64,000 nucleotides of DNA from Symbiodinium microadriaticum (taxonomy: Eukaryota; Sar; Dinophyceae; Suessiales; Symbiodiniaceae): positions 1,014,265-1,078,264 of the forward strand of contig LSRX01000067.1 in assembly GCA_001939145.1 (NCBI GenBank), written 5' to 3'. The notes under the pieces are model-generated. The model saw only the letters and a list, made by a program, of their open reading frames with translations, was not told the DNA's origin and searched no databases. This document shows positions 13,379 to 25,554 of this stretch, piece by piece; within the stretch, counting starts at the first letter, position 1, and the number at the start of each line of letters is the position of its first letter. A program made the translations under genes and the position numbers.

Positions 13379-13479
13379 GGGTTCTGAGTAGGGAATGGGG
13401 GAATGGATCCCTATGATAGTCCCTTAAGGTCCCCTATAGTAGTCCCAATAGCCCATTCCCCCATTCCTTACTAAGAACC
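13379..13479. mobile_element. Hairpin element, GGTTCTGAGTAGG ends
   Basis: Arms 13379-13407 and 13451-13479 (GGTTCTGAGTAGGGAATGGG and complement). The first bases after CCGG are GT and the last bases are CAG, so the element has intron-like ends. Confidence 0.75.
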
Positions 13480-13719
13480 AGCCAGTCATGCTTCGCTGTG
13501 TAACCTGATTTCTGATTTCTCTCGGGGTTTGCAAGAGGTACGCAAGGCCATTTCTGAAAACCTAAAGCCCTACATCCTAAGCCCTAAATCCTAAACCCTG
13601 AACCCTAAATCTTCAACCCTAAACCCTAAATCCTAAACCCTACACCCTGAGCCCAAAACCTTCAACCCTAAACTCGAAACTGAGCCCTCCTATGTCATCA
13701 GCTTAACTTGACCCAGGGC

Positions 13720-13755
13720 CTTCCAGAAGTGCGCTTGCCGTCGCGCTTCGAAAGC
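13720..13755 (-). CDS. Possible exon, unrecognised
   Basis: Reads AFEARRQAHFWK between GCCAG|G and AAG|GC, in a 105-bp island with CCCTAAA left and TTTAGGG right. The open frame extends 5' through a CPQC motif. Confidence 0.28.
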
Positions 13756-16700
13756 CTGGCAAGGCAAATATCCACACTGGGGACAGAGAGCTTCAGGTTT
13801 ACGGTTTAGGGCCTAGTTTAGGGTTTACTTCGGGTTTAGGGTTTGGGTGGGGGGCAGCAGTAAAACTAGCCCAAAAGGCTAAGCTTCGAGCAACGGGAGT
13901 TGTGCCGTGGCTCTTTGGGGACTTTAAGATGTTGCGACATCGGGCTTGGGGACAGTTTGGGGCAGGTTGAGGGTTCAGGGTGGTGAAGGGCATTCCATGT
14001 GGGGCCTGCGCATCCGCAACTTCAACATTCAACGTTGTCGGCAGCTCTCAGACGCGCACTGCAGTACTCTGATGTGAGGACCCATCCCACTGCTGACAGG
14101 CGCCGAACACCTTGAGATGCCCAATAATAAGGGACAAGTTCGGCACACAAGGAAATTCCCGCGTAAAGATCCTACTGGCGATGTGGGGTCACGTATCTGG
14201 CTCGGTGGGATCCTTATGTGGTCCTCAAAACTAGTACGGACAAGAAATCGTGAGATCCTTATGTGCGCGTTCAATATGCCATGTTTTACAGCCGAAGCAC
14301 AGTGCCGCGTAAAGATCTCACCCGGCAAACAACTTGTGAGGTGACAAAATGTGAACTGACAGAGCCCTAGGCACTGGTCTGACGGGCTGAGATCTTTGTG
14401 TTTATGTGCCACATCCGGTCCTGAAATAAACCCTAAACCCTAAACCCTATATCAGTCACTGCCATGCTAATGGTCCGCAGGCTCGCTCCCGACAGAAGCT
14501 ATGCCCAACTTCCTCACTTATTAGTTTAGGGTTTAGGGCTTAGGGTTTAGGTTTAACTTAGGAGCCAAATCATGTCTGGCGAGACTGTGGTAAAGGCAAA
14601 GCGAACATCCAGTGCATTCCTGCGCAAGTGCGGCGTGCAAACTCAAGGGTTCAGGACAGCATTATTCCTGGGGCCCTTATTATGCTAGGGTATAAGACAC
14701 TCCAGAATTTCCATGAAAAGATGATTACTCCAAGATCCTACTCGAACTGCCGGCACAATATACCCCAGAACCCTGTTCTAGGTAGTACACGCCCCTACAT
14801 CACCAAACCCTAAACCCTGAACCCACCCAAAGCTCATTAGTTTTCCAAACCCAAAGGCGGAGCAAAGTGCTTTTGAGTGTTCTGGATTCGTCCTCAGCTT
14901 CGGAGTCATGTCCGTTAAGCTTTAGGCTTTAGCATCAACACAAACGAACCATAGACAGAAACTCGAGATGACGTCGTGCTATGTCTACTCGACTTCTGCA
15001 ACTTGCACCTCTAAGCACTGCACCCACAACCTTGGTTCCTATTATTCAAAGACGTAAAACCGGACAACATTGTAGCAGACGATTGAAAGTACTTTAACGC
15101 CTGCACTTTGAACCCTAAACCCGCCTTCCTGACGGGAGTAGAAGAAGCCACGATGTCGGGGTTTCGAGTTTCGAGCTTCGGTGGAGCTTACAGTAGAAGC
15201 CCCAATTCCAATAGCCTCAATCCCCAAGACAAGAAATCCCGGCACTAATTGTCTTTCATCCGGTTTCCAACTTTGGGGGGTTTACCATACTGAAGGGTGT
15301 AACATAACGCTATAGAGGCCTGACTTTGGTTTCGGATCATTTTTTTGGCGTAGCTATGTAAAGATCATGAGGGGGTACTTGCACTAGTTGATAAGGCGGC
15401 TTCTCTCGGCGGAAGGATTAAAATGAAACACTCCCGACCTTCTTACTGCTGTTGCCAGTACGTGAAGACCGTAAACAGGTGCCACCAACAGTGATGAGAG
15501 GAAAAGACTATCAACACCTTGCAGTGCAATCATCACGATCAGCGTCACCGCGTAGTCGCCTCAGTCATCATCATCACCATCATCAACATCGTCATTGCGG
15601 ACATCAGCAGCAGCGTCATCCACACCATACACACACTGCTCGCAGTACTCATGGCAGCCATCACAATGCACAAACTCAAATCCCAATTGGCCAAGTCACC
15701 TGGGGACACAAAGCCCGTAATCCTCAGCTGCTGTGATGGCTACATATGGATGCCCTGTTCGTTGTGACGGTTGTCACAACGATTTACGCCACGTCTGCAA
15801 TTCAAGCGCGGGCTGTAAAGGCTAAATCACGCATCGGGAGCGATCCTGATTCGGGCAACTAAGAGGTGGCATCAAAAGTCCTACGTCTCGCATAACTTTG
15901 AACACCTTAAACCAATTCCCTTTGCCTTTGCCTTCACACCAAAGGCCCTGTGCCCCAAACCGTCACCCTTCTGAACGGTGAGCCGAGAGCCCTAGAACTG
16001 AAACTCCAACCCCAAGACGGGCCAAGGTTCCGGGTGGTGGAGCTGCCATGCCACGGGAACTGTGGAGTGGAGCCTAAACGACGCACCACAGAAGGGGCTC
16101 TAGATGTCGGGGGGCTACATGACTTTGAGCAGGGTGGGGGGGGGGGAGGTTACAAATACTATCGTGTACCGTAATGCGCTATCATACATATTGCGACAGC
16201 ATGCTATAGCTTTAAGAACTTTCGGAGGTGACATGGCAAAGCCCCAAACGAACCCTTCCCCTAAGCACTAATCCCTAAAGCCGGATGGTATTCATACCTG
16301 TAGTAGTAGACCTGTGCATCGAATTTCAGGCTTCTTTATACAATGCTTTTACGATGATTATTACTACTATTACTGTGATTATGATAATTGTTATGAGGAG
16401 CCCCAGAATGGTATTGGTAATTACTTTGATTGGGGGGTGGGGTGTAGGGCTGAGGGCTCAGGATGTAGGGTCCAGGGCTTGGGGCTTTCGGGTAGAGGGT
16501 TCAAAGAAGGTGTAGTGGACATCGCGAGATATGAAAAGTCCGAAAGAAAACACACATTCTGGGAGAGCTGATCAGAACACTCGACGTCTACCCGGTCTAG
16601 AGCCGGGCTGAACCAACTCGAAACTCGAAAAGCCACAGAACCCAGACGCAAACGAAAAGGAAAGGACACTACTCCAACTACTCCCAACACTAGCAATTAG

Positions 16701-17580
16701 TTTAATTATGACGCCAAAAACCAAGCCCCCGGAACACAAGAGATCAACTCACTCCTCAGGTCGGGATGTGCTGTTGGGCGCCATCTTTGGCTAAGGACTT
16801 TTGGGGTTGAGTAGGGTTTAGGGTCTAGGTTTTGGGGTTTGGGGTTTGGGGTTTAGGGTTTAGGGTTAGGGTGCCGTTGTCGTCGCCTGAGTTGACCTGG
16901 CTATGCTAGGTTGAAAGACGGCTTAGGGTGTGGGGCTCATGGGGTTTAGGATTCAGGGATATTTGAGGTCAAGGAATCCACCCGGCACCCAACAAAACAC
17001 GACAAGAGTTTGTGTGCGATGACCCAAGTCGCGTCATTGTATAATAGTTGGAAGAAGAAGAAGAACCCCACATGTTCAATAGTTATAGTGACCATGATAG
17101 AATGGCTATCAATGTCTGAGTGGCACCTACGTTCGGTGAAATTTACTCGCCAGCTCCGATTACAGGCGGGCACGGGGTTGCATACTCGACTGCAGGTCCT
17201 GGGCTTCGGGGTTCAGAGCTTTTAAGTCGTTTAAAGGTCATATATGGTTAGCAACTATTGACTATTACGGCAGGCCCGTGTCGCTCAGATCTGAGCTCCA
17301 GGCAGGTGGAAAGGGTTGTACATCCTCGGACAGCTTTTGGTTTCGGGTGGTGCTGGCATGAGGTTTAGTATGTGTAGTTTAATAGTCTAGGCTGGCCCTT
17401 CAAAGCCTCTGAAACGTATTCGTCAATCGGATCCTCTTAAGCCCAATAAGGGAAAATCTAAAATGTCCAAGAAGCCTACCCAGTAGTTTAAGAGTTGCCC
17501 AAGACCGTTTGAGCACCCAAAGCCCCTGCCGAATCTAGACCGCTCGAAGGGTCAGGGGACTGGGAAAGGAAGCTAAAGAG

Positions 17581-17706
17581 AGAACCCTAAACCCTAAACC
17601 CCCAAACCCCTAAACCCTAAACTTCCTAAACCCCTAAACCCTAAACCCTAAACTCCTAAACCCCCAAACCCCTAAACCCTAAACCCCCACACCCCAACAC
17701 CCTACA
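17581..17706 (-). repeat. Telomere-like tract, CCCTAAA orientation
   Basis: CCCTAAA and CCCCTAAA units, also CCCCCAAA. Confidence 0.9.
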
Positions 17707-17759
17707 AGAGAACCGGGAAGGCCGAGACATGGCCAGGCTCTGCTATGCCTCTCATAATA

Positions 17760-17935
17760 CAGTATATACTTAGGCCTTAAGGTACCGAAATGGGTAGCTC
17801 TCTAAATTAGGGTCCCCTTTCTAGGTCCCCAATAAAGTACGGCAGCCTTATAAAAAGGCCCCCCCCCCCCAAAGGGGACCCTAATTTAGAGAACTGTCCA
17901 TATAGGAGGCCCCTGTATGGCCGAAGTATATACTA
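17760..17935. mobile_element. Hairpin element family A, copy 1
   Basis: Outer palindromic ends AGTATATACT (about 17761 and 17925). An inner inverted pair CTCTAAATTAGGGTCCCC and its complement encloses AGTACGGCAGCCTTATAAAA. About 175 bp, no coding capacity: a MITE-like non-autonomous element. Related copies are at 22111 and 61483. Confidence 0.8.
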
Positions 17936-19489
17936 CATGGGTACATGGAGGCTCAAGGGAAATGAGGACCAACCACTTGGGGACCACTCTTTCATCTTTA
18001 CCTGCGACTCCTCGTCTTCATACGGCCGTGGCCAGAAAGCCGCATGACGAATCCTCACAAACTGAATTTAGATGAAATCCGAGAACCCATGATCCGAACT
18101 GGCGGTCTCAACGATTTGGTGTGAACCGCCGGCTGCTTGAAGTCGCGCAATGTGCTCCAACCCTCTGCACAAATCGCCCGAGATCACGACGGGCAAACCC
18201 CTAGAAACCCCAAACCCTTAAAACCCTTGTGGAGAACTCGGGCCCTGCAGACGAAGCGACGACACTTGGTTCAGCAACCCGGGAATCATCAGCAGCGTGT
18301 CGACCTCGGGTTACAGAACATGAACTTCTCGAGGCCTTCCTTGCCTTGGGGTTCTGGAATGATCTGCAAAAATGAACTGCAAAATAGTGAAGGGAAGGTA
18401 AGGGGTGGACCTGTTTCTCTCTGCCGGTGTATCTTTTCTGGGTATTGGAATTACTGCTTAGAATGGAGTTTTGGGCATATTTTCGACTACTTAAACACTA
18501 AACCCTCAAACCCTAAACCCGACTGTATAGCGGCAATAGGATTGATCATGATTCGTCGTTCAAAGGGATGAGGGCTCTCGTTGTTGGAGGAGACTCTAGA
18601 CGAAGCAGGAACTGAGAGGCTTCCCTGTGGCCATCGAACCGAGAAGTATCGAACCCCTGACTGGCATGGGGTTTCGGGTTTGGGGCTTACGGCTTCGGGC
18701 TTGGAGTTTTAGGGTTTAGAGTTGTATGGTTTTAGGCAAGGGTGTAGGGTTGAAGACTTGCCGAAACAGCCCCGGTTGGCCTCCTGTGCCTGACTCAGGG
18801 TCCCCGGCTTCCGTCCTGTTTCGTGGATAGAGGAACCTGGCTGCGGGACATGATATGGTGTTCGAGCCTCAACCTACGCCCCGAAACCAGGGTTGAGAGG
18901 CTTCGGGGAGGACGATATAGGCGCTTTGATGCTTAGAGTAGGCTTTGGGTGGATATTATGCTATAACAATAAGGAACTCCCAAAGTAGTATAGGTAATTA
19001 TGTAGGCCTCTATATGGTTGGGCTGAGCGGTCTGGGCGTTAGTCTCTTTGTGTGTTTTGGGAGAGGAGCCCAGTCTGACACTGAGCATGAGACTCTGAGA
19101 GTCACGCGGGTTCATGTGCAAGGTTTCCGGCTTCGGGGTTTGGGGTTTAGGGTTCCTGGTTTAGAGTTGAGTTTAGGGTTTCTGGTTTAGGGCTTAGAGA
19201 TTGTGAATTCTTAGCAGGTTCAAGCAGTATCGTCGCTCCTCTCCGGCTCACCACGAGGTGACAAAACCCAAGTCATCAAGTGCTAAAGCCCTACAAGTAA
19301 AGCCTAAGCCTCAGCCCTGAACCCACTAAAATCCCAAACACCCAACCCTAAGCCCTAAACCCCAAACCCTAAACCCTTAACCCTAAATTCTAAATCCTAC
19401 AGCCCAACATAAGCCTAAAACAGACAGCGGGGTCGCGGAGGGGCGCTCCCTGTGGCCGAAAAGCTCAAAAAATCATCTAGGCGATGGCT

Positions 19490-19614
19490 TAAGGTTTAGG
19501 GTTTAGGGTTTAGGGTTTAGGGTTTAGGGTTTAGGGGTTTAGGGTTTAGGGTTTAGGGTTTAGGGGTTTAGGGTTTAGGGTTTAGGGGTTTAGGGTTTAG
19601 GGTTTAGGGGCTTA
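19490..19614 (+). repeat. Longest regular TTTAGGG array in the window
   Basis: About 17 units of TTTAGGG with interspersed TTTAGGGG; the most homogeneous telomere-like array here, yet internal to the window. Confidence 0.95.
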
Positions 19615-20177
19615 AGAGTCCGCAAAGTCAAGTTACTCGTCCATAAACCAACATGGAACCCCACATAGCATCCTATTGAAAGGACAAGAGTTAAGTTCCT
19701 CGTATAGGGGGCCTAAGAGCCTGCGGGATAGAAGACAGGTCTTATGCCGAACCCTAAACTTCCCGAACCTTGAACTCCAAACCCTGAGCCGTAAACCCTG
19801 AACCCTAAAATCTACAGAGAATGGCGGCCCCTAAGCAGAAACCCTAAGGGACTGATCCCTGTCTACAAAAGGGATGCTACTTGCGGTTCCGCCCAAGCCG
19901 TTAGAGAAGCGTTAACGTTTAGGGTTTAGGGTTTAGGGTTTCAGGAGCCTTCATCGAACCTTTGAGAGAAACCAAAATCGGAGATAATACCAATACTAAG
20001 AAGAGCTGAAACAACTCAAGTCCGCTTGCAGGGGCCGTCGGGCCTGCTCGCTGGATGATGCGTTTCTATGGCATTCCACCTTGTCAGAAGGGAGCCTTGA
20101 CACCGTGCTAAGGTCTATAAGCCCCACGGCCTCCTAGCCCGGATTTCTCGCAAGCCCCTCAATTTTACAACTCTTAA

Positions 20178-20275
20178 ACAAGGATATAGGATAAGGGACT
20201 CTCTCAATAAGGTCCCTTCTCAGAGAGACATAAATGGGGTTAAGAAGGGTCCCCTTTTAAGGGGTCTCCCTAAAA
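20178..20275. mobile_element. Imperfect hairpin element
   Basis: AGGGACTCTCTCAATAAGG at the left and the complement of AAGGGGTCTCCCT at the right, with inner GGGTCCCCTTTTAAGGGG. Confidence 0.45.
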
Positions 20276-20435
20276 AACTAATCCTCTAATCCAAACTCTT
20301 GGGCCCTCAACTGTAAACACAGCACTACACCCAAACCGCTCAAACCTTGCAACCCAAAACTCGAATATCCTCAACTGCCTAAGTCAGACTAACCTGCAGT
20401 ACTCTGTAAGCCCCTACGCCCTAGCACCTAAACCC

Positions 20436-20480
20436 CGATATATGTACATACACATATACATATATATATATATATATACA

Positions 20481-20511
<31 letters not shown>

Positions 20512-20708
20512 GTATATATATATATATATATATTGTTCTATTTATATATATACACATATTAATATAGTTGTATATATAAATATATATTTCTATCTGTTTG
20601 GATTTATGTATATTTATACATATATTATATATATATATATATATATTTATACTTATATTTATACAAATGTATATATATGTGTATATATATATATGTATGT
20701 ATACATAC
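20436..20708. repeat. TA/CATA microsatellite
   Basis: CATA units followed by long TA stretches. Confidence 0.9.
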
Positions 20709-20805
20709 CTTGGAAGATCAAGGAATGCCGATAACAGTAGTGAACAATGGCAATCCTGACTCAACAGAAATAACAAGAAAAAAGGACTAGCAACAATAGA
20801 AATTG

Positions 20806-20929
20806 TAATTGGCACTACCACCAGTACCACTACCAGTACCGCTACCGCTACCACCACCACTACGACTACCGCTACCAGTGCCACAACCACGATCACTGCG
20901 ACTACGACTACAGCTACTACCACTGCTAT

Positions 20930-20995
<66 letters not shown>

Positions 20996-21026
20996 CTAGT
21001 AGTACTAGTAGTAGTAGTAGTAGTAG

Positions 21027-21062
<36 letters not shown>

Positions 21063-21140
21063 AACGACAACAACAACAACTACTACTACTACTAACTACT
21101 ACTACTACTCCTGCTGCTACTGCTACTGCTGCTACTACTG

Positions 21141-21195
<55 letters not shown>

Positions 21196-21198
21196 CCC

Positions 21199-21284
<86 letters not shown>

Positions 21285-21422
21285 GTACGACTAATACTAA
21301 TACTAATGCTAATACTAGTACTGGTACTAATACTAACAATAATAATAGTAATAATAAGAAGAAGAATACTAATAACAAGAATAGTATTACCGATTAGATT
21401 AGTAGCAACAGTCTTCGTCATC

Positions 21423-21452
<30 letters not shown>
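20806..21452. repeat. Trinucleotide field (ACC, TAG, ACT, CTG, TCA)
   Basis: Successive pure runs, including TAG at about 20929-20990, ACT arrays and CTG at about 21198-21245, ending with TCA at 21421-21451. Confidence 0.9.
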
Positions 21453-21453
<1 letters not shown>

Positions 21454-21701
21454 CCTCATAAATGTCATCTCAATAAGGATGATGGTAGGGTTTGGAGTTC
21501 ATTGTGCGGTTCTTGTGTAGGGGGCTACAAGGGGATACTGTGAGAAATTGGTGAAGCTCTGTTGCTGGGTTCGTCGGTAAGCTGCCAATGTGAGAAGGCC
21601 AACTAGCACCCCAGCTACACCCCACTCTTAAACTCCGAACCCTGAACCTTAAGCCTTAACCGCGAACGCTAAACCTTAGAAAGTCACACTGTATATATGT
21701 C

Positions 21702-21770
21702 CTGCGATCTTTCGGGTGTCCCAAAATCCAGCATTTCAAGGGTCAGGCTCGTAGTTTCCAAACTCACCGC
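21702..21770 (-). CDS. Possible exon, unrecognised
   Basis: Reads AVSLETTSLTLEMLDFGTPE then RSQ, acceptor ATCAG|G, donor CAG|GA. In a 120-bp island with CCCTAAA-like left and TTTAGGG-like right. Confidence 0.3.
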
Positions 21771-22110
21771 CTGATTCACTGATGGGCTCGAAAGTTCAGG
21801 GTTTACAGGTTTACAGGTTTAGGGGTGTGGGCGTGTGTGTGTAGGCTTAGAGTTTAAGGTTTAGAGGTGTAGGGCTTGTCGGTTCAGGAGTCTGTAGGTG
21901 TGTAGAGTTTAGGCTTTGCGGGTTTCTGTTTGCTTGGATGAGCTTCATAAACACGTATGGCTGGATCATGGCAGTTCAGGTCGTGGCATCTGATATTGGT
22001 CCCCGCCAGTCAACGCGATGTATCGGCATGCATGTTGCATACACAAACACAGATAGATAGACAAATTACACACACACACGCGTGATAAATCCAGCTCTAG
22101 CATTTTCTAT

Positions 22111-22235
22111 GTATATACTTGCTTGATCTGTTCACATATAAGGGTAGTTGTCTAAATTACGGTCCCTGTTAGGGTCCTTCTTTTATGAGGCTGCCGTACT
22201 GTTTTGGGGGACCTTAAAGGGGACCGTAACCCAAG
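22111..22235. mobile_element. Hairpin element family A, copy 2 (diverged)
   Basis: Shares GTATATACTT, then GGGTAGTTGTCTAAATTACGG and the core TTTTATGAGGCTGCCGTACT, in the opposite orientation to copy 1. The right outer end is lost. Confidence 0.75.
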
Positions 22236-22978
22236 CCTTGTCTGTCTATGTTTGCTTTGAGGGTGCACAGATTCTATGAACCCTAAACCCTAAACCCCAA
22301 CCCCTAAAATCCTAGACCCCAAGGGATCACAAGCTCAGTTGAAGTCCTACGGCAAGAGTTCGGAGGACTCTGGACACTCCAGGGCTCCGTTACGAGCACG
22401 ATTCAAGTTCAGCGAAGTTGCTTAGAGTTTAAGGTTTAGGGCTTAGGGTTTAGCGCACCATGTCCTGCCGGTGGTGGCTACCATGCAATATCTTGACAAG
22501 ATCGGACACGACACTTCTGAGAGTACATGTCTCAGACAGATCTTCATTAAACTATACGTGTGTATGGATGCGTGTAAACCCATCAACCTGTTTTAAGCAA
22601 AACTGGATGAATGAACCTATTCATTAGATGTCACCAAATAGAAGGGTTGCGCAATCATCGGGAATCTGTTGGCCAGCTACTGGGTTTGGGGTATGTACGC
22701 TGTTGTAACCTACGATGCGGAGAAAACCTTAAGAAAAACTGCAGAAAACCCTTAAGTACTCATTCCGACCCATTTAGCACAGCAGTCGTTATCTCAAGCT
22801 GGCAGAACTCAGGCGCAGACACCCGAGAAGCTTTTTTGGCAGCTGTTCCGCCTTGGAGGCATTGTTGTCAGTACACTGTTTATTCTTGTTGTTATGGTTC
22901 TTGAAGTGGTGCTTTAACATTGAGACTGCGATTACTATTTTTGATATTGTCACATTAACCCAGTCCTTACTACCATTA

Positions 22979-23233
22979 CGGTGTGCCGGGAATTTAGAGC
23001 AATTTTTTGAGGAAGATTGTGTAGCAATCTTGCCCCAATTGCCCTACTTGTCCTACTTGTCCTACTTGTTCGCCGACTAGTTTACCTTTTACACCAAGAT
23101 TGCAGGGGGGGAGCAAGATTGCCAACAATCTTGCAATCTTGGTCCAAAAGGTAAATTAGTCGGCGAGCAAGTGGGGCAAGATGACCAAGATTGGCAAGAG
23201 TACTAATTGTTGTAAATTCCCGGCACAGTGTAC
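22979..23233. mobile_element. Foldback element with long inverted arms
   Basis: Outer ends GTGTGCCGGGAATTTA and TAAATTCCCGGCACAGTG. Arms are interrupted but stay alignable to the near-perfect inner pair 23064-23102 / 23132-23172. About 255 bp, no coding sequence. Confidence 0.8.
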
Positions 23234-24221
23234 TAGTACTATAGCAATAACTAAAGAACAAGAATTTATTATCACGAGTAGTCGTATCATTATTAGGAGC
23301 ATGACGTTTTGTCATTGTGATTACTATTGATGTTATTGTTATTAGTGATATGACTGTTACTAATACTGTTAGTGCTAGTAAGTTGCTCTTCTTGTTGTTG
23401 TTATATGATGTTACTGCTATTACAGTTGTTTATTGTTAATACTATTGTAGTCAGGTAGTTTATTCACTTACCAGCGGAGGAAAATGGGGAGTGCCACTTC
23501 ACTCGCCTGACGACAAGGAATCTCATTGAAGGACTGGACAAGGGGAGGGAGGGAGTGATCATGGCTTGGAGTACTGCAAGCCTGCTACACCGCATGGAGG
23601 TACATTGACAAGTTGCCAAGCCCAAACAATGGCACTTGCAGCAGAAAGCCGCGGCAAATGTCGAACACAACAGCCGTGCATAGCCAAACTCTCTTGAGAC
23701 TGATTGTATCTTGATTGAAGTATTTGAAACCTCATCTCATCACATCTCAAAGGCCCAAAGACCCTGAAGCCTTGCAGCCATCCTGGCACAAAGGAAGCGC
23801 AGACTGGGGATGCTTGGCCGGCATGGTAAGGCAGGTGCCCTCTTCTCCCGTGCGAAGAGCACGATACGTCGGTCCTCCAGCAGATGTAGCTTGGGAGCCA
23901 GTTCCATATGCAGCAATAGAAGAGGCCCGAGCCTAGACGAAGAACATTTTGCGTTGGAAGTCTAGTCGTTTTCGGAGAGATCAGCAAGTAAGACAACATG
24001 GTGATGGCTGGATCATCGCAGGAGCCTTGCCGTCACAAAATCCGTACTGGTCGCAACAGTCAGTCAACGATAAATACTGGTGGCTTTGGTCATCTGGTCA
24101 TCTGCTATTGAAACATCGCTTTTGCGATTCTTCGCGCGAGTGTTGTCAGTGGCAATGGTAACACTGCTACACTGGCTGCACCAAACATTGCTGACAGGCT
24201 GGTCGGGTAGTACTACTTGAC

Positions 24222-24375
24222 CACTAAACCCTAAACCGCAAACCCTGAACGCCCAACCCCTGAACCTCTAAAGACTATAAACCTTAAACCCCTAACCCCT
24301 AAACCCATAAACCTATAAACCCAAAACCTATAAACCGCTAACCCCGAACCCCTAAACCCCTAAACCCCAAACCCT
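24222..24375 (-). repeat. Telomere-like tract, CCCTAAA orientation
   Basis: CCCTAAA with many CCCATAAAC and CCTATAAA variants. Confidence 0.85.
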
Positions 24376-24710
24376 GGCCTCGATGCAGGCGTTCTCCAAG
24401 AGCCAGACGCAGCCGCTGGCCGAGAGCGGCCGCGCTCGGGACTCCCGGGCCAAGGGAAGCCGTCGAGCCTGGCACCGAGGGGCTTTGCAGCATACATTCG
24501 TATGATGCATACATGGGAGTGCACAGCTCTCTTTGATTGTGTGGCGTGTTTTCATATACATATACATATTTAAATATACATACACACTAACCGAAACATT
24601 TCGGGAAAGCAGGAAACAAGCTGTGCAGGTATCGATGTATAACGATACCGCAAGTACCCTTGTAGATGCACTTGTCTTCTGGCTCTGACTCGCTCCTCTC
24701 TCTGACAGGA

Positions 24711-25323
24711 TGTATGTCTTCATGAAAATATGTATGTGCGTACGTACATATGTATGTGTGTATGTATGTAACTATGTATGTAGCTATGTATGTATCTATG
24801 CATGTATCTATGTATGTATCTGTGTATGTACGTATGTATGTATCTATCTATTTATCAATGTATGTATGTATGTATGTATGCATGTATGTATGTATGTATG
24901 TATGTATGTATGTATGTATGTATGTATGCAGGTATGCAAGTATGAATGTATCTATGAATGTATCTATGAATGTATCTATGTATGTATCTAAATATCTATG
25001 TATCTATGTATCTATGTATGTATGTATGTACCTGTGTATGTATTTATGTATGTATCTATGTATGTACCTGTGTATGTATTTATGTATGTGTGTATGTATG
25101 TATGCATGTATGCATGTATGCATGTATGCATGTATGCAAGTATGCATGTATGCATGAATGTATCTATGTATGTACCTGTATATGTATTTATGTATGGATC
25201 TATGTATGTACCTGTGTATGTATTTATGTATGTGTGTATGTATGTATGTATGTATGCATGCATGTATGTATGTATGTACATATATGTACACAGACACACA
25301 CATACATGCATGCACTCAGACAG

Positions 25324-25357
<34 letters not shown>

Positions 25358-25400
25358 ATACATATGCGCACACGTGCACACACACACACACACACGATAT
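24711..25400. repeat. TATG tetranucleotide array, then CAGA and CA
   Basis: About 570 bp of TATG with TATC, CATG and CTGTG variants; CAGA at 25317-25360; CA at 25376-25396. Confidence 0.95.
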
Positions 25401-25499
25401 CTCCAAGTACATATGTACCCACTGTTCTATACGTGTTATCGATATATAGCCTCTGTACATGCGCATGGCGGTCTGCAGGAAGCGCGGGTGGGTTGGTAG

Positions 25500-25553
25500 G
25501 TAGTAGGTAGGTAAGGCAAGGTAAGGCAAGGCAAGGCAAGGCAAGGCAAGGCA
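25500..25553. repeat. GTAG / GGCAA short tandem repeat at a contig end
   Basis: GTAGGTAG then GGCAAGGCAA units, cut off at the single N. Confidence 0.85.
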
Positions 25554-25554
25554 N
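25554..25554. other. Single N at a probable contig join
   Basis: A lone N after a GGCAA repeat; TTTAGGGTTTAGGG starts immediately after it. Confidence 0.9.

Noticed and set aside
19490..19614. A true telomere
   Set aside because: Internal, with tracts of both orientations everywhere in the window.
20414..21454. Open frames of 120-169 codons
   Set aside because: Translated TA and triplet microsatellites.
24711..25281. CRISPR-like regular repeats
   Set aside because: Plain tetranucleotide array, no spacers.
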